This document shows positions 1-5,726 of a stretch of DNA of 5,726 nt, piece by piece. This DNA comes from Comamonadaceae bacterium. Lineage in GTDB: Bacteria; Pseudomonadota; Gammaproteobacteria; Burkholderiales; Burkholderiaceae_C. The notes beneath the pieces were generated by a model. The model did not search any database, was not told the origin of the DNA, and was given only the letters and a program-made list of their open reading frames with translations. The first letter of the stretch is position 1. Every line of letters begins with the position of its first letter. The stretch spans positions 1-5,726 of the forward strand of contig CANGYC010000162.1 in assembly GCA_947457975.1 (NCBI GenBank), read 5' to 3'. The translations under genes were made by a program, and so were the position numbers.

Positions 1-629
1 ACGCGGATGTTGCCCTGGCCGCCGCGCAGCATCAGTGCCACCACGGTGGGGTCATAGCCGGAGTACACGGCAAACTCGGCTGGCGTCTCTTTGATGAGCC
101 ACTGGGCGCGTTCAATGTTTCCGGTGGCTTCCTTGATGCCCACGATGCCGGGAATCTGGGCCAGGCGCAGCACCGTGGCGTGGGCCATGTCCGCCACAGT
201 GCGGCCAGGCACGTTGTAGAGCACCAGGGGCAGTTCCACCGCCTCTGCAATCGCGCGGAAGTGCCGGTACTGGCCTTCCTGGGTGGGCTTGTTGTAATAG
301 GGCACGACCTGCAGCTGGCAGTCGGCGCCGACGCTCTTGGCAAAGCGGGCCAGCTCAATGGCCTCGGCGGTGGAGTTGGCGCCGCAGCCGGCCATGATGG
401 GCACGCTGCGCTTGTGGGTGCGTGCCTGCTCGACCGAGACCCGGATGATTTCGCAGTGTTCCTCGACATTCACCGTGGGCGACTCGCCCGTGGTGCCGAC
501 CACGCCGATGCAGTCGGTTCCCTGCTCAATGTGCCAGTCCACCAGTTTGCGCAGTGTCGGGTAATCCACGCTGCCGTCTTCATGGAAGGGCGTTGCGAGC
601 GCAACGATGCTGCCGGTGATCATGTTCAT
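1..629 (-). CDS. dapA: 4-hydroxy-tetrahydrodipicolinate synthase, 3' end cut by window edge
   Basis: This cytosolic class I (Schiff-base) aldolase-type enzyme condenses pyruvate with aspartate-4-semialdehyde, the first committed step to lysine and meso-diaminopimelate. The 209 residues visible (family length about 290-300) start with [14 protein letters not shown]. They carry the GTTGES pyruvate-binding motif (residues 45-50), YYNKPTQEG (111-119), YNVPGRT (138-144; Tyr138 and Arg143 match E. coli Tyr133 and Arg138) and GIKEATGN (164-171), where Lys166 is the expected Schiff-base lysine. His58, Asn85 and Glu89 align by eye with E. coli lysine-site residues His56, Asn80 and Glu84, while the position of His53 is Val; feedback inhibition by lysine is therefore possible but is an inference. 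The start ATG at 629-627 was chosen as the first in frame; a second ATG two codons later is equally possible, and neither has a clear Shine-Dalgarno. It lies 127 bp downstream of the methyltransferase gene on the same strand. Identification is secure; only the C-terminal third is missing. Confidence 0.97.
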   Translation of the reverse strand, partial: MNMITGSIVALATPFHEDGSVDYPTLRKLVDWHIEQGTDCIGVVGTTGESPTVNVEEHCEIIRVSVEQARTHKRSVPIMAGCGANSTAEAIELARFAKSVGADCQLQVVPYYNKPTQEGQYRHFRAIAEAVELPLVLYNVPGRTVADMAHATVLRLAQIPGIVGIKEATGNIERAQWLIKETPAEFAVYSGYDPTVVALMLRGGQGNIR

Positions 630-756
630 AGGAAAACCAAGGGTCAGAATAGGCTGCCGCTGCGGGGCAGTGCGGCCTTAAAGGGATCACGCATTCTACT
701 CAGAGGCTGAGCCGTGAATCCCCTCGTAGGCCCTTGCGCCAATGGCTTTTACCGCC
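630..756. other. Intergenic gap between methyltransferase gene and dapA
   Basis: This 127-bp non-coding stretch probably forms the dapA leader. I see no hairpin followed by a T-run on the minus strand, so there is no evidence for an intrinsic terminator after the methyltransferase gene. It does contain a TAGAAT hexamer and a small dyad, listed separately. Read-through from the upstream genes into dapA and an internal dapA promoter are both compatible with what can be seen. Confidence 0.5.
693..721 (-). promoter_or_regulatory. Weak candidate dapA promoter
   Basis: On the minus strand, TAGAAT (698-693) matches five of six bases of the sigma70 -10 consensus and would place the transcript start roughly 55-60 bp before the dapA ATG. 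At 16-17 bp upstream there is only GATTCA or GGATTC, a poor -35. The spacer contains a small dyad, CTCAG-CCT-CTGAG (711-699). This is a sequence match only; such hexamers arise by chance. Confidence 0.2.
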
Positions 757-1353
757 TCAGGCTAAGTGGTGGCGAGGCGCTGTATCGGCCGGGTCCACAG
801 AGATGCCGCGCACCGCTGCCACGCGCTGCACGTAGCGCGCGGGCCAAACGTCCCGGGCCTCCTCAAAACCGTCTTCGTAGGCCACCACGCGCAGGTCCCT
901 GACAGCTTCCAGCAACTCGCCGGGCGCCAGCAGGAACTCCGCTCGAGAGGGCTTGCCGATGCTGGCCTGCCCTCGTGCAAAGGTCTCGTAGATCAGCACG
1001 CCACCGGGTGCCACGCTCGCCACCAGCGTGGGCAGCAGGGGCCGCCAGAGGTAGTTGGTCACCACCACCGCACCGAACTGCTGACCTGGCAATGGCCAGG
1101 GGCCCTGCTCGATGTCGGCCAGCACGGTGGTGCACTGCTCAGCAGGCAGACCCAGCCCGGCCAAGGCAGAGGCGGAGCGGTCCACGCCGAACACCCGGTG
1201 GCCTCGTGCCGCGAACCAAGCCAGGTGCCGTCCTTCCCCGCAAGCCACGTCCAGCACCACGCCCTGAGAGGGCACCAGGTGCGACCAGCGCTGCACCCAG
1301 GCCGAGGCTCGGCTGGCGACGGCACCCGGTCCGAGGCAGGCGGGGACGCTCAT
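757..1353 (-). CDS. Class I SAM-dependent methyltransferase, substrate unknown
   Basis: This is a 198-aa cytosolic protein with a Rossmann-fold SAM-binding domain. Motif I is VVLDVACGEGRH (32-43). It is followed by FGVDRS (55-60), whose Asp58 should contact the SAM ribose, an acidic turn LADIE (78-82), the strand-4 segment AVVVTNYLWRPLLP (95-108), and GGVLIYETFARGQ (117-129). The stretch with GKPSRAEFLLAPGELL (133-148) resembles small TehB/UbiE-like methyltransferases in which a flexible lid covers the active site. No substrate domain, signal peptide or membrane segment is visible, so the methyl acceptor cannot be named. The ATG at 1353 follows the stop of the 46-aa gene by 13 bp, with no strong Shine-Dalgarno, which suggests it is co-transcribed with that gene and the MFS gene. 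To my recollection a methyltransferase of this type next to dapA is common in Burkholderiales, but this was not checked. Confidence 0.88.
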   Translation of the reverse strand: MSVPACLGPGAVASRASAWVQRWSHLVPSQGVVLDVACGEGRHLAWFAARGHRVFGVDRSASALAGLGLPAEQCTTVLADIEQGPWPLPGQQFGAVVVTNYLWRPLLPTLVASVAPGGVLIYETFARGQASIGKPSRAEFLLAPGELLEAVRDLRVVAYEDGFEEARDVWPARYVQRVAAVRGISVDPADTAPRHHLA

Positions 1354-1366
1354 AGGGTGGTGGCTT

Positions 1367-1507
1367 TTAAAAACATGCCCACACTTGGTCTGCGACCATG
1401 ACCAGGAAATCCGGCCGTGTGTAGAGCAAGAGCACCCCCAGGCTGGCCAGCACCACGGCGCCCCAGGCGGTGGCGCGCAGCAAGAGCGTGGTTCGGGTGC
1501 TGTTCAT
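1367..1507 (-). CDS. Small single-pass membrane protein, 46 aa, function unknown
   Basis: This short ORF reads from ATG at 1507-1505 to TAA at 1369-1367. The product begins MNSTRTTLLLRATAWG, has a hydrophobic span of about residues 8-29 rich in Leu, Val and Ala, and ends with a tail (30-46) reading TRPDFLVMVADQVWACF. Arg5 and Arg11 at the N-terminal side and Arg31 after the span leave the topology uncertain. Coding status is supported by its snug position: it begins 11 bp after the MFS stop and ends 13 bp before the methyltransferase start, on the same strand, filling the gap almost exactly. The base composition fits a coding frame with G/C in most third positions. I recall similar short proteins with a PDFxVMxADQxWACF-like tail in Comamonadaceae, but this could not be searched. 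No Shine-Dalgarno is evident, so translation may depend on coupling to the MFS gene. Possible roles include a transporter accessory peptide, but no function can be assigned. Confidence 0.72.
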   Translation of the reverse strand: MNSTRTTLLLRATAWGAVVLASLGVLLLYTRPDFLVMVADQVWACF

Positions 1508-1518
1508 GGGGCGCTGGC

Positions 1519-2754
1519 TCAGGCCGCTGCAGGCTTGAGGCTGCGGTCGATGGGTGCTTCACGCACCGGCAGGTTCACCAGACCCGCAAAGACGCCCAGA
1601 CCGATGGAGATGTACCAGACGATGTCGTAGCTGCCCGTGCGGTCGTAGAGAAAGCCCCCCAGCCACACGCCCATGAAGGAGCCCAGCTGGTGGCTGAAGA
1701 ACACGAAGCCGCTGAGCATGGAGAGGTACTTCACACCGAAGATGTGCGCGATTGAGGCGTTGGTCACCGGCACGGTCGAGAGCCACAGCAGGCCCATGGC
1801 AGCCGAGAACACGTACACGCTGGTCGGGGTGAGCGGCGCCAGCAGGAACAGGCTGATCGCCAGGGAGCGGGCCAGGTAAATGAAGGCCAGGATCTTCTTC
1901 TTGGAGCGGGTCTGGCCCAGCCATCCGGCGTAGTAGGTGCCAAAGACGTTGAACAAACCGATCAGTGCCAGCGCCATGCTGGCCACGCCCGGCTCCATGC
2001 CCGCGTCCTTGAGGTAGCTGGGCATGTGAATGGCGATGAACACCACCTGGAAGCCGCACACGAAGTAGCCGGCCGTGAGCAACTGGAAGCTGGGGTAGCG
2101 CAAGGCTTCCTTGACCGCCTGCAGCATGGTTTGCTCCGACTGGCCCGAGGCGGCGGGTGCACCCCGGTTTTCGCGCAGGCCGCGCGACAGCGGCAGAATC
2201 ACCATGCTGGTGGCCGCCAGGATGAACAGGGCCTCCTGCCAGCCAAAGCGGGCGATCAGCCAGCCCTCCGTGGGCACCATCAGGAACTGGCCAAAGGAGC
2301 CGGCGGCTGCCGCCACGCCCATGGCCCAGGAGCGCTTGTCGGCCGGGACGTTGCGCCCGATCACGCCGTAGACCACGGCGTAGGTGGTGCCCGCCTGGGC
2401 CGCGCCAATCAGGATGCCGGCCGCCAGGGTGAACTGGGGGCCCGTCTCAGCCAGGCCCATGCCCACCAGGCCCACACCGTAGAACAGGGCGCCGCCCATC
2501 AGCACCCGCATGGCGCCATAACGGTCGGCCAACATGCCGGCAAAGATGCCGAACAGTCCCCAGGCCAGGTTTTGTACCGCGATCGCGAAGGCAAAGGTTT
2601 CGCGGCTCCAGCCCTGGGCCTGCGTGATGGGTTGCAGCCACAAGCCAAAGCCATGGCGGATGCCCATGGAGAGCGAGACGATCAAGGCGCCGCACAGCAG
2701 GACCTGCCGCATGGACAGGGTCTGGGGCGGATCGGTGGGCGTGGTCAAAGTCAT
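1519..2754 (-). CDS. MFS transporter, monocarboxylate/oxalate-formate-type
   Basis: This 411-aa inner-membrane permease of the major facilitator superfamily has about 12 hydrophobic segments in two halves. The first begins near residue 17, and the charged central loop lies around residues 190-222. MFS motif A sits after helix 2 as GMLADRYGAMR (73-83), with Asp77, Arg78, Gly80 and Arg83 in the expected places; a weaker counterpart, GWLGQTRSKKK (277-287), occurs in the second half. The early GIRHGFGLWLQPITQAQGWSRE (31-52) and the overall pattern resemble the YcxA/monocarboxylate or oxalate-formate antiporter-type branch. That branch mostly handles small organic acids, but the substrate cannot be read from the sequence. 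The ATG at 2754 is the first in frame; AAGG directly abuts it, too close to be a normal Shine-Dalgarno, and Met15 is an alternative start. It is the first gene of the leftward block, with the 46-aa gene and the methyltransferase gene immediately downstream, and it is divergent from parE. Confidence 0.93.
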   Translation of the reverse strand: MTLTTPTDPPQTLSMRQVLLCGALIVSLSMGIRHGFGLWLQPITQAQGWSRETFAFAIAVQNLAWGLFGIFAGMLADRYGAMRVLMGGALFYGVGLVGMGLAETGPQFTLAAGILIGAAQAGTTYAVVYGVIGRNVPADKRSWAMGVAAAAGSFGQFLMVPTEGWLIARFGWQEALFILAATSMVILPLSRGLRENRGAPAASGQSEQTMLQAVKEALRYPSFQLLTAGYFVCGFQVVFIAIHMPSYLKDAGMEPGVASMALALIGLFNVFGTYYAGWLGQTRSKKKILAFIYLARSLAISLFLLAPLTPTSVYVFSAAMGLLWLSTVPVTNASIAHIFGVKYLSMLSGFVFFSHQLGSFMGVWLGGFLYDRTGSYDIVWYISIGLGVFAGLVNLPVREAPIDRSLKPAAA

Positions 2755-2795
2755 CCTTGAACTGTAACCATTCGGGACGTGGGTGTTTGTGAGCA

Positions 2796-2815
2796 GCTGT
2801 CCTTTGACGGACAGC
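2796..2815. repeat. Perfect 7-bp inverted repeat in the divergent region
   Basis: GCTGTCC (2796-2802) and GGACAGC (2809-2815) pair perfectly around a 6-base loop TTTGAC. No T-run follows on either strand, so it is not an intrinsic terminator. It lies about 40-60 bp before the MFS ATG and just left of the TTGACA hexamer. It could be an operator or a hairpin in the MFS leader RNA. The repeat is certain; a function is not. Confidence 0.45.
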
Positions 2816-2818
2816 CGG

Positions 2819-2850
2819 TTGACAGCGCGCGCAGTTGGACTGTGTATATA
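2819..2850 (+). promoter_or_regulatory. Candidate parE promoter, consensus -35 with AT-rich -10
   Basis: TTGACA (2819-2824) is a perfect sigma70 -35 hexamer. The AT-rich run downstream offers TGTATA (2843-2848, 18-bp spacer, weak match) or TATATA (2845-2850, four of six matches, but a long 20-bp spacer). Neither pairing is ideal. If used, the parE leader would be about 48-50 bases. The -10 region overlaps an 18-bp palindrome, so a regulator bound there could block it. Confidence 0.35.
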
Positions 2851-2856
2851 TCCAGT
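2839..2856. promoter_or_regulatory. 18-bp imperfect palindrome, possible operator
   Basis: ACTG (2839-2842) and CAGT (2853-2856) are mirror arms around a central TATATA that is itself palindromic; 14 of 18 positions agree with the reverse complement. The size and symmetry are those of a dimeric repressor site, and it overlaps the likely -10 region. No regulator gene lies within the window, so any bound protein is unknown. Confidence 0.3.
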
Positions 2857-2874
2857 GAAATGTCTCGCTCGGTC

Positions 2875-2880
2875 TACAAT
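2875..2880 (+). promoter_or_regulatory. Alternative parE -10 hexamer
   Basis: TACAAT matches five of six bases of the sigma70 -10 consensus and lies 25 bp before the parE ATG, predicting a leader of about 19 bases. At 16-18 bp upstream there is no recognisable -35 (sequence around CCAGTGA), so it would be a weak or activator-dependent promoter. It competes with the TTGACA-based candidate upstream. Confidence 0.25.
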
Positions 2881-2905
2881 CGCCCGTCTTTTCTAGCACC
2901 TACCT

Positions 2906-4876
2906 ATGGCAGTTAAACCACCTACGGACTATTCGGAAAGCTCGATCCGCGTGCTCAAGGGGCTCGAGCCCGTCAAGCAGCGCCCGGGCATGTACACCCG
3001 CACGGACAACCCGCTACACATCCTCCAGGAGGTGCTGGACAACGCCGCCGACGAAGCCCTGGCCGGGCACGGCAAGAAAATCCGCGTCACGCTGCACGCT
3101 GATGGCTCGGTGAGCATCGAAGACGAAGGCCGCGGCATCCCCTTTGGCATGCACCCCGAGGAGAAGGCCCCGGTGATCGAGCTGGTCTTCACCCGCCTGC
3201 ACGCCGGCGGCAAGTTCGACAAGGGCCAAGGCGGCGCCTACAGCTTCTCCGGCGGCCTGCATGGCGTGGGCGTGAGCGTGACCAACGCCCTGGCCAAGCG
3301 GCTGGAGGTCACCAGCTACCGCGAGGGCCAGGTGGCCCGGCTGGTGTTTTCCGGCGGTGATGTGATTGAGCCCCTGCAGGTGCGCAAGGCTGTGGAGGGC
3401 GACCGCAAGAGCGGCACCACGGTGCGCGCCTGGCCTGACGCCAAATACTTTGACTCCCCGGCGCTGCCCATGGCGGAACTGGTGCACCTGCTGCGCAGCA
3501 AGGCCGTGCTCATGCCCGGCGTGAGCGTCACGCTCACCCAGGAGAAGACCAAGGACACCCAGGCCTGGCTCTACAAGGGCGGCCTGCGCGACTACCTGAT
3601 GCAGACGCTCAGCGCCGATCCGGTGATCCCCATGTTCGAAGGCGAGGGCTTTGCCGATGCTGCCCATGAGACCTTCGCCGAAGGCGAAGGCGCGCAGTGG
3701 TGCGTGGCCTTCACCGAGGACGGCCAGCCCATGCGGGAGAGCTATGTCAATCTGATTCCCACCAGCGCCGGCGGCACGCATGAAAGCGGCCTGCGTGACG
3801 GACTCTTTACTGCGGTGAAAAGTTTCATCGACCTGCACTCGCTCTTGCCCAAGGGCGTCAAGCTCTTGCCCGAGGACGTGTTTGCCCGCGCCAGTTACGT
3901 GCTCTCGGCCAAGGTGCTGGACCCGCAGTTTCAGGGGCAGGTTAAAGAGCGCCTGAATTCGCGCGATGCCGTGCGCCTGGTCTCGAGCTTTGTGCGCCCC
4001 ACGCTGGAGCTCTGGCTCAACCAGCATGTGGACTATGGCAAAAAGCTGGCCGAGCTGGCCATCAAGGCCGCGCAAACCCGCCAGCGGGCTGGGCAGAAGG
4101 TGGAAAAGCGCAAGGGCTCAGGCGTGGCGGTGCTGCCGGGCAAACTCACCGACTGCGAGAGCCGCGACCTGGCTCAGAACGAGGTGTTCCTGGTCGAGGG
4201 CGACTCTGCAGGCGGCAGCGCCAAGATGGGCCGCGACAAAGAAAGCCAGGCTATCCTGCCCCTGCGCGGCAAGGTGCTCAACACTTGGGAGGTCGAGCGC
4301 GACCGCCTGTTTGCCAACACCGAGATCCACGACATCTCGGTGGCCATCGGCGTGGACCCGCACGGACCGAACGATCAGCCTGACCTCTCCGGTCTGCGCT
4401 ACGGCAAGGTCTGCATCCTGTCGGACGCCGACGTGGACGGCTCGCACATCCAGGTGCTGCTGCTCACCCTGTTCTTCCGACATTTCCCCAAGCTCATTGA
4501 GTCCGGGCATGTGTATGTGGCTCGTCCGCCCCTGTTCCGTGTGGATGCGCCTGCCCGTGGCAAGAAGCCAGCGACCAAGATGTACGCCCTCGATGAAGGC
4601 GAGCTCACGGCCATCCTCGACAAACTGCGCAAGGACGGGCTGAAGGAGGGCGCCTGGAGCATCAGCCGCTTCAAGGGCCTGGGCGAGATGAACGCCGAGC
4701 AGCTGTGGGAAACCACGCTCAACCCCGACACCCGGCGCCTCTTGCCCGTACAGCTGGGCAATCAGGACTTCCTGCAAACCGAGACCCTCATCTCCAAGCT
4801 CATGGGCAAGGGCGAGGCCGGCGCGCGCCGCGAATTGATGGAACTGCACGGCGACTCCGTGGAACTGGATATCTGA
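2906..4876 (+). CDS. parE: DNA topoisomerase IV subunit B (ATPase)
   Basis: ParE supplies ATP-driven strand passage to topoisomerase IV, which unlinks replicated chromosomes and relaxes supercoils in the cytoplasm. The 656 residues show the family order. A GHKL ATPase domain has [10 protein letters not shown] (42-51; catalytic Glu42, Mg-binding Asn46), EDEGRGIP (72-79; Asp73 at the adenine-binding position) and the GGLHGVG nucleotide-lid motif (116-122). A transducer domain follows. The Toprim domain has EGDSAGG (431-437, metal-binding Glu431), PLRGK (452-456) and DADVDG (507-512). The C-terminal RFKGLGEM (588-595) is also typical. The absence of the long Toprim insert and the length near 630-660 aa favour ParE over GyrB (about 800 or more in most proteobacteria). 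Partnering with parC one base downstream settles it. The ATG at 2906 is followed directly by conserved N-terminal sequence ending in QRPGMY (25-30); no strong Shine-Dalgarno precedes it. It is divergent from the MFS gene. Confidence 0.97.
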   Translation: MAVKPPTDYSESSIRVLKGLEPVKQRPGMYTRTDNPLHILQEVLDNAADEALAGHGKKIRVTLHADGSVSIEDEGRGIPFGMHPEEKAPVIELVFTRLHAGGKFDKGQGGAYSFSGGLHGVGVSVTNALAKRLEVTSYREGQVARLVFSGGDVIEPLQVRKAVEGDRKSGTTVRAWPDAKYFDSPALPMAELVHLLRSKAVLMPGVSVTLTQEKTKDTQAWLYKGGLRDYLMQTLSADPVIPMFEGEGFADAAHETFAEGEGAQWCVAFTEDGQPMRESYVNLIPTSAGGTHESGLRDGLFTAVKSFIDLHSLLPKGVKLLPEDVFARASYVLSAKVLDPQFQGQVKERLNSRDAVRLVSSFVRPTLELWLNQHVDYGKKLAELAIKAAQTRQRAGQKVEKRKGSGVAVLPGKLTDCESRDLAQNEVFLVEGDSAGGSAKMGRDKESQAILPLRGKVLNTWEVERDRLFANTEIHDISVAIGVDPHGPNDQPDLSGLRYGKVCILSDADVDGSHIQVLLLTLFFRHFPKLIESGHVYVARPPLFRVDAPARGKKPATKMYALDEGELTAILDKLRKDGLKEGAWSISRFKGLGEMNAEQLWETTLNPDTRRLLPVQLGNQDFLQTETLISKLMGKGEAGARRELMELHGDSVELDI

Positions 4877-4877
4877 G

Positions 4878-5726
<849 letters not shown>

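Larger units (their letters stand above)
2755..2905. other. Divergent intergenic region between the MFS gene and parE
   Basis: This 151-bp region must hold the promoters for both the leftward MFS block and rightward parE-parC. It contains TTGACA, an AT-rich TATATA core, a TACAAT hexamer close to parE, a perfect 7-bp inverted repeat and an 18-bp imperfect palindrome. No open frame or RNA gene was recognised in it. Confidence 0.6.

Noticed and set aside
180..710. 176-codon plus-strand frame opposite dapA
   Set aside because: It is antisense to a gene with clear catalytic motifs, and the frame has no recognisable domain.
766..1401. 211-codon plus-strand frame opposite the methyltransferase gene
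   Set aside because: The minus strand encodes a clear SAM-binding motif and typical methyltransferase sequence; the plus-strand product is Arg/His/Gln-rich without motifs.
1350..1562. 70-codon minus-strand frame overlapping the end of the MFS gene
   Set aside because: It overlaps both the MFS C-terminus and the start of the methyltransferase gene, and its product is Pro/His/Arg-rich. The 46-codon frame in the same stretch fits the gap neatly and has a proper hydrophobic helix.
2026..2760. 244-codon open frame antisense to the MFS gene on the plus strand
   Set aside because: The composition is low-complexity (His, Gly, Ala, Gln, Arg) and no family motif is visible, whereas the opposite frame is a clear membrane transporter.
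2796..2815. Inverted repeat as an intrinsic terminator
   Set aside because: There is no T-run after the stem on either strand, and it lies upstream of both flanking genes, where no transcript needs to end.
3014..4075. 353-codon open frame antisense to parE on the minus strand
   Set aside because: It lies wholly within the well-supported parE gene. High GC with strong third-position bias commonly keeps antisense frames open. Its His/Ala/Gly/Gln-rich composition shows no recognisable domain.
2906..4876. The gene as gyrB rather than parE
   Set aside because: It is about 150 residues or more shorter than proteobacterial GyrB, lacks the Toprim insert, and is paired one base from the A-subunit gene in a parE-parC arrangement.

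Overview
The window is GC-rich DNA with the strong G/C third-position bias and protein signatures of a betaproteobacterium of the order Burkholderiales, most likely the family Comamonadaceae. This placement is an inference from the look of DapA, ParE and ParC and from the gene order; no search was run. The content is chromosomal and mostly housekeeping. No mobile element, CRISPR array, tRNA or rRNA was seen.

Layout: two divergent blocks face away from a 151-bp intergenic region (2755-2905). The left block is on the minus strand. In the order of transcription it holds an MFS transporter (2754-1519), a 46-codon single-pass membrane protein (1507-1367), a class I SAM-dependent methyltransferase (1353-757) and, after a 127-bp gap, the 5' part of dapA (629-1, running off the left edge). 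The first three genes are separated by only 11 and 13 bp and look like one transcription unit. dapA may be read through from them or may have its own promoter in the 127-bp gap. The right block is on the plus strand: parE (2906-4876), then after a single base parC (4878-5726, running off the right edge). These encode the B and A subunits of topoisomerase IV, in a tight pair that suggests translational coupling and balanced subunit production.

How the genes work together: ParE (ATPase plus Toprim) and ParC (breakage-reunion subunit with the active-site tyrosine) form the A2B2 enzyme that decatenates daughter chromosomes. DapA makes the first committed intermediate of lysine and meso-diaminopimelate synthesis. 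The transporter, small membrane protein and methyltransferase have no assigned substrates; their clustering is the only hint of a shared role.

The least explained items are the 46-aa membrane protein between the transporter and the methyltransferase, the symmetric elements in the divergent intergenic region, and the Gln and Asp residues in ParC at positions that in E. coli are Ser80 and Glu84 of the quinolone-resistance region. I see no convincing novel multi-gene system here.
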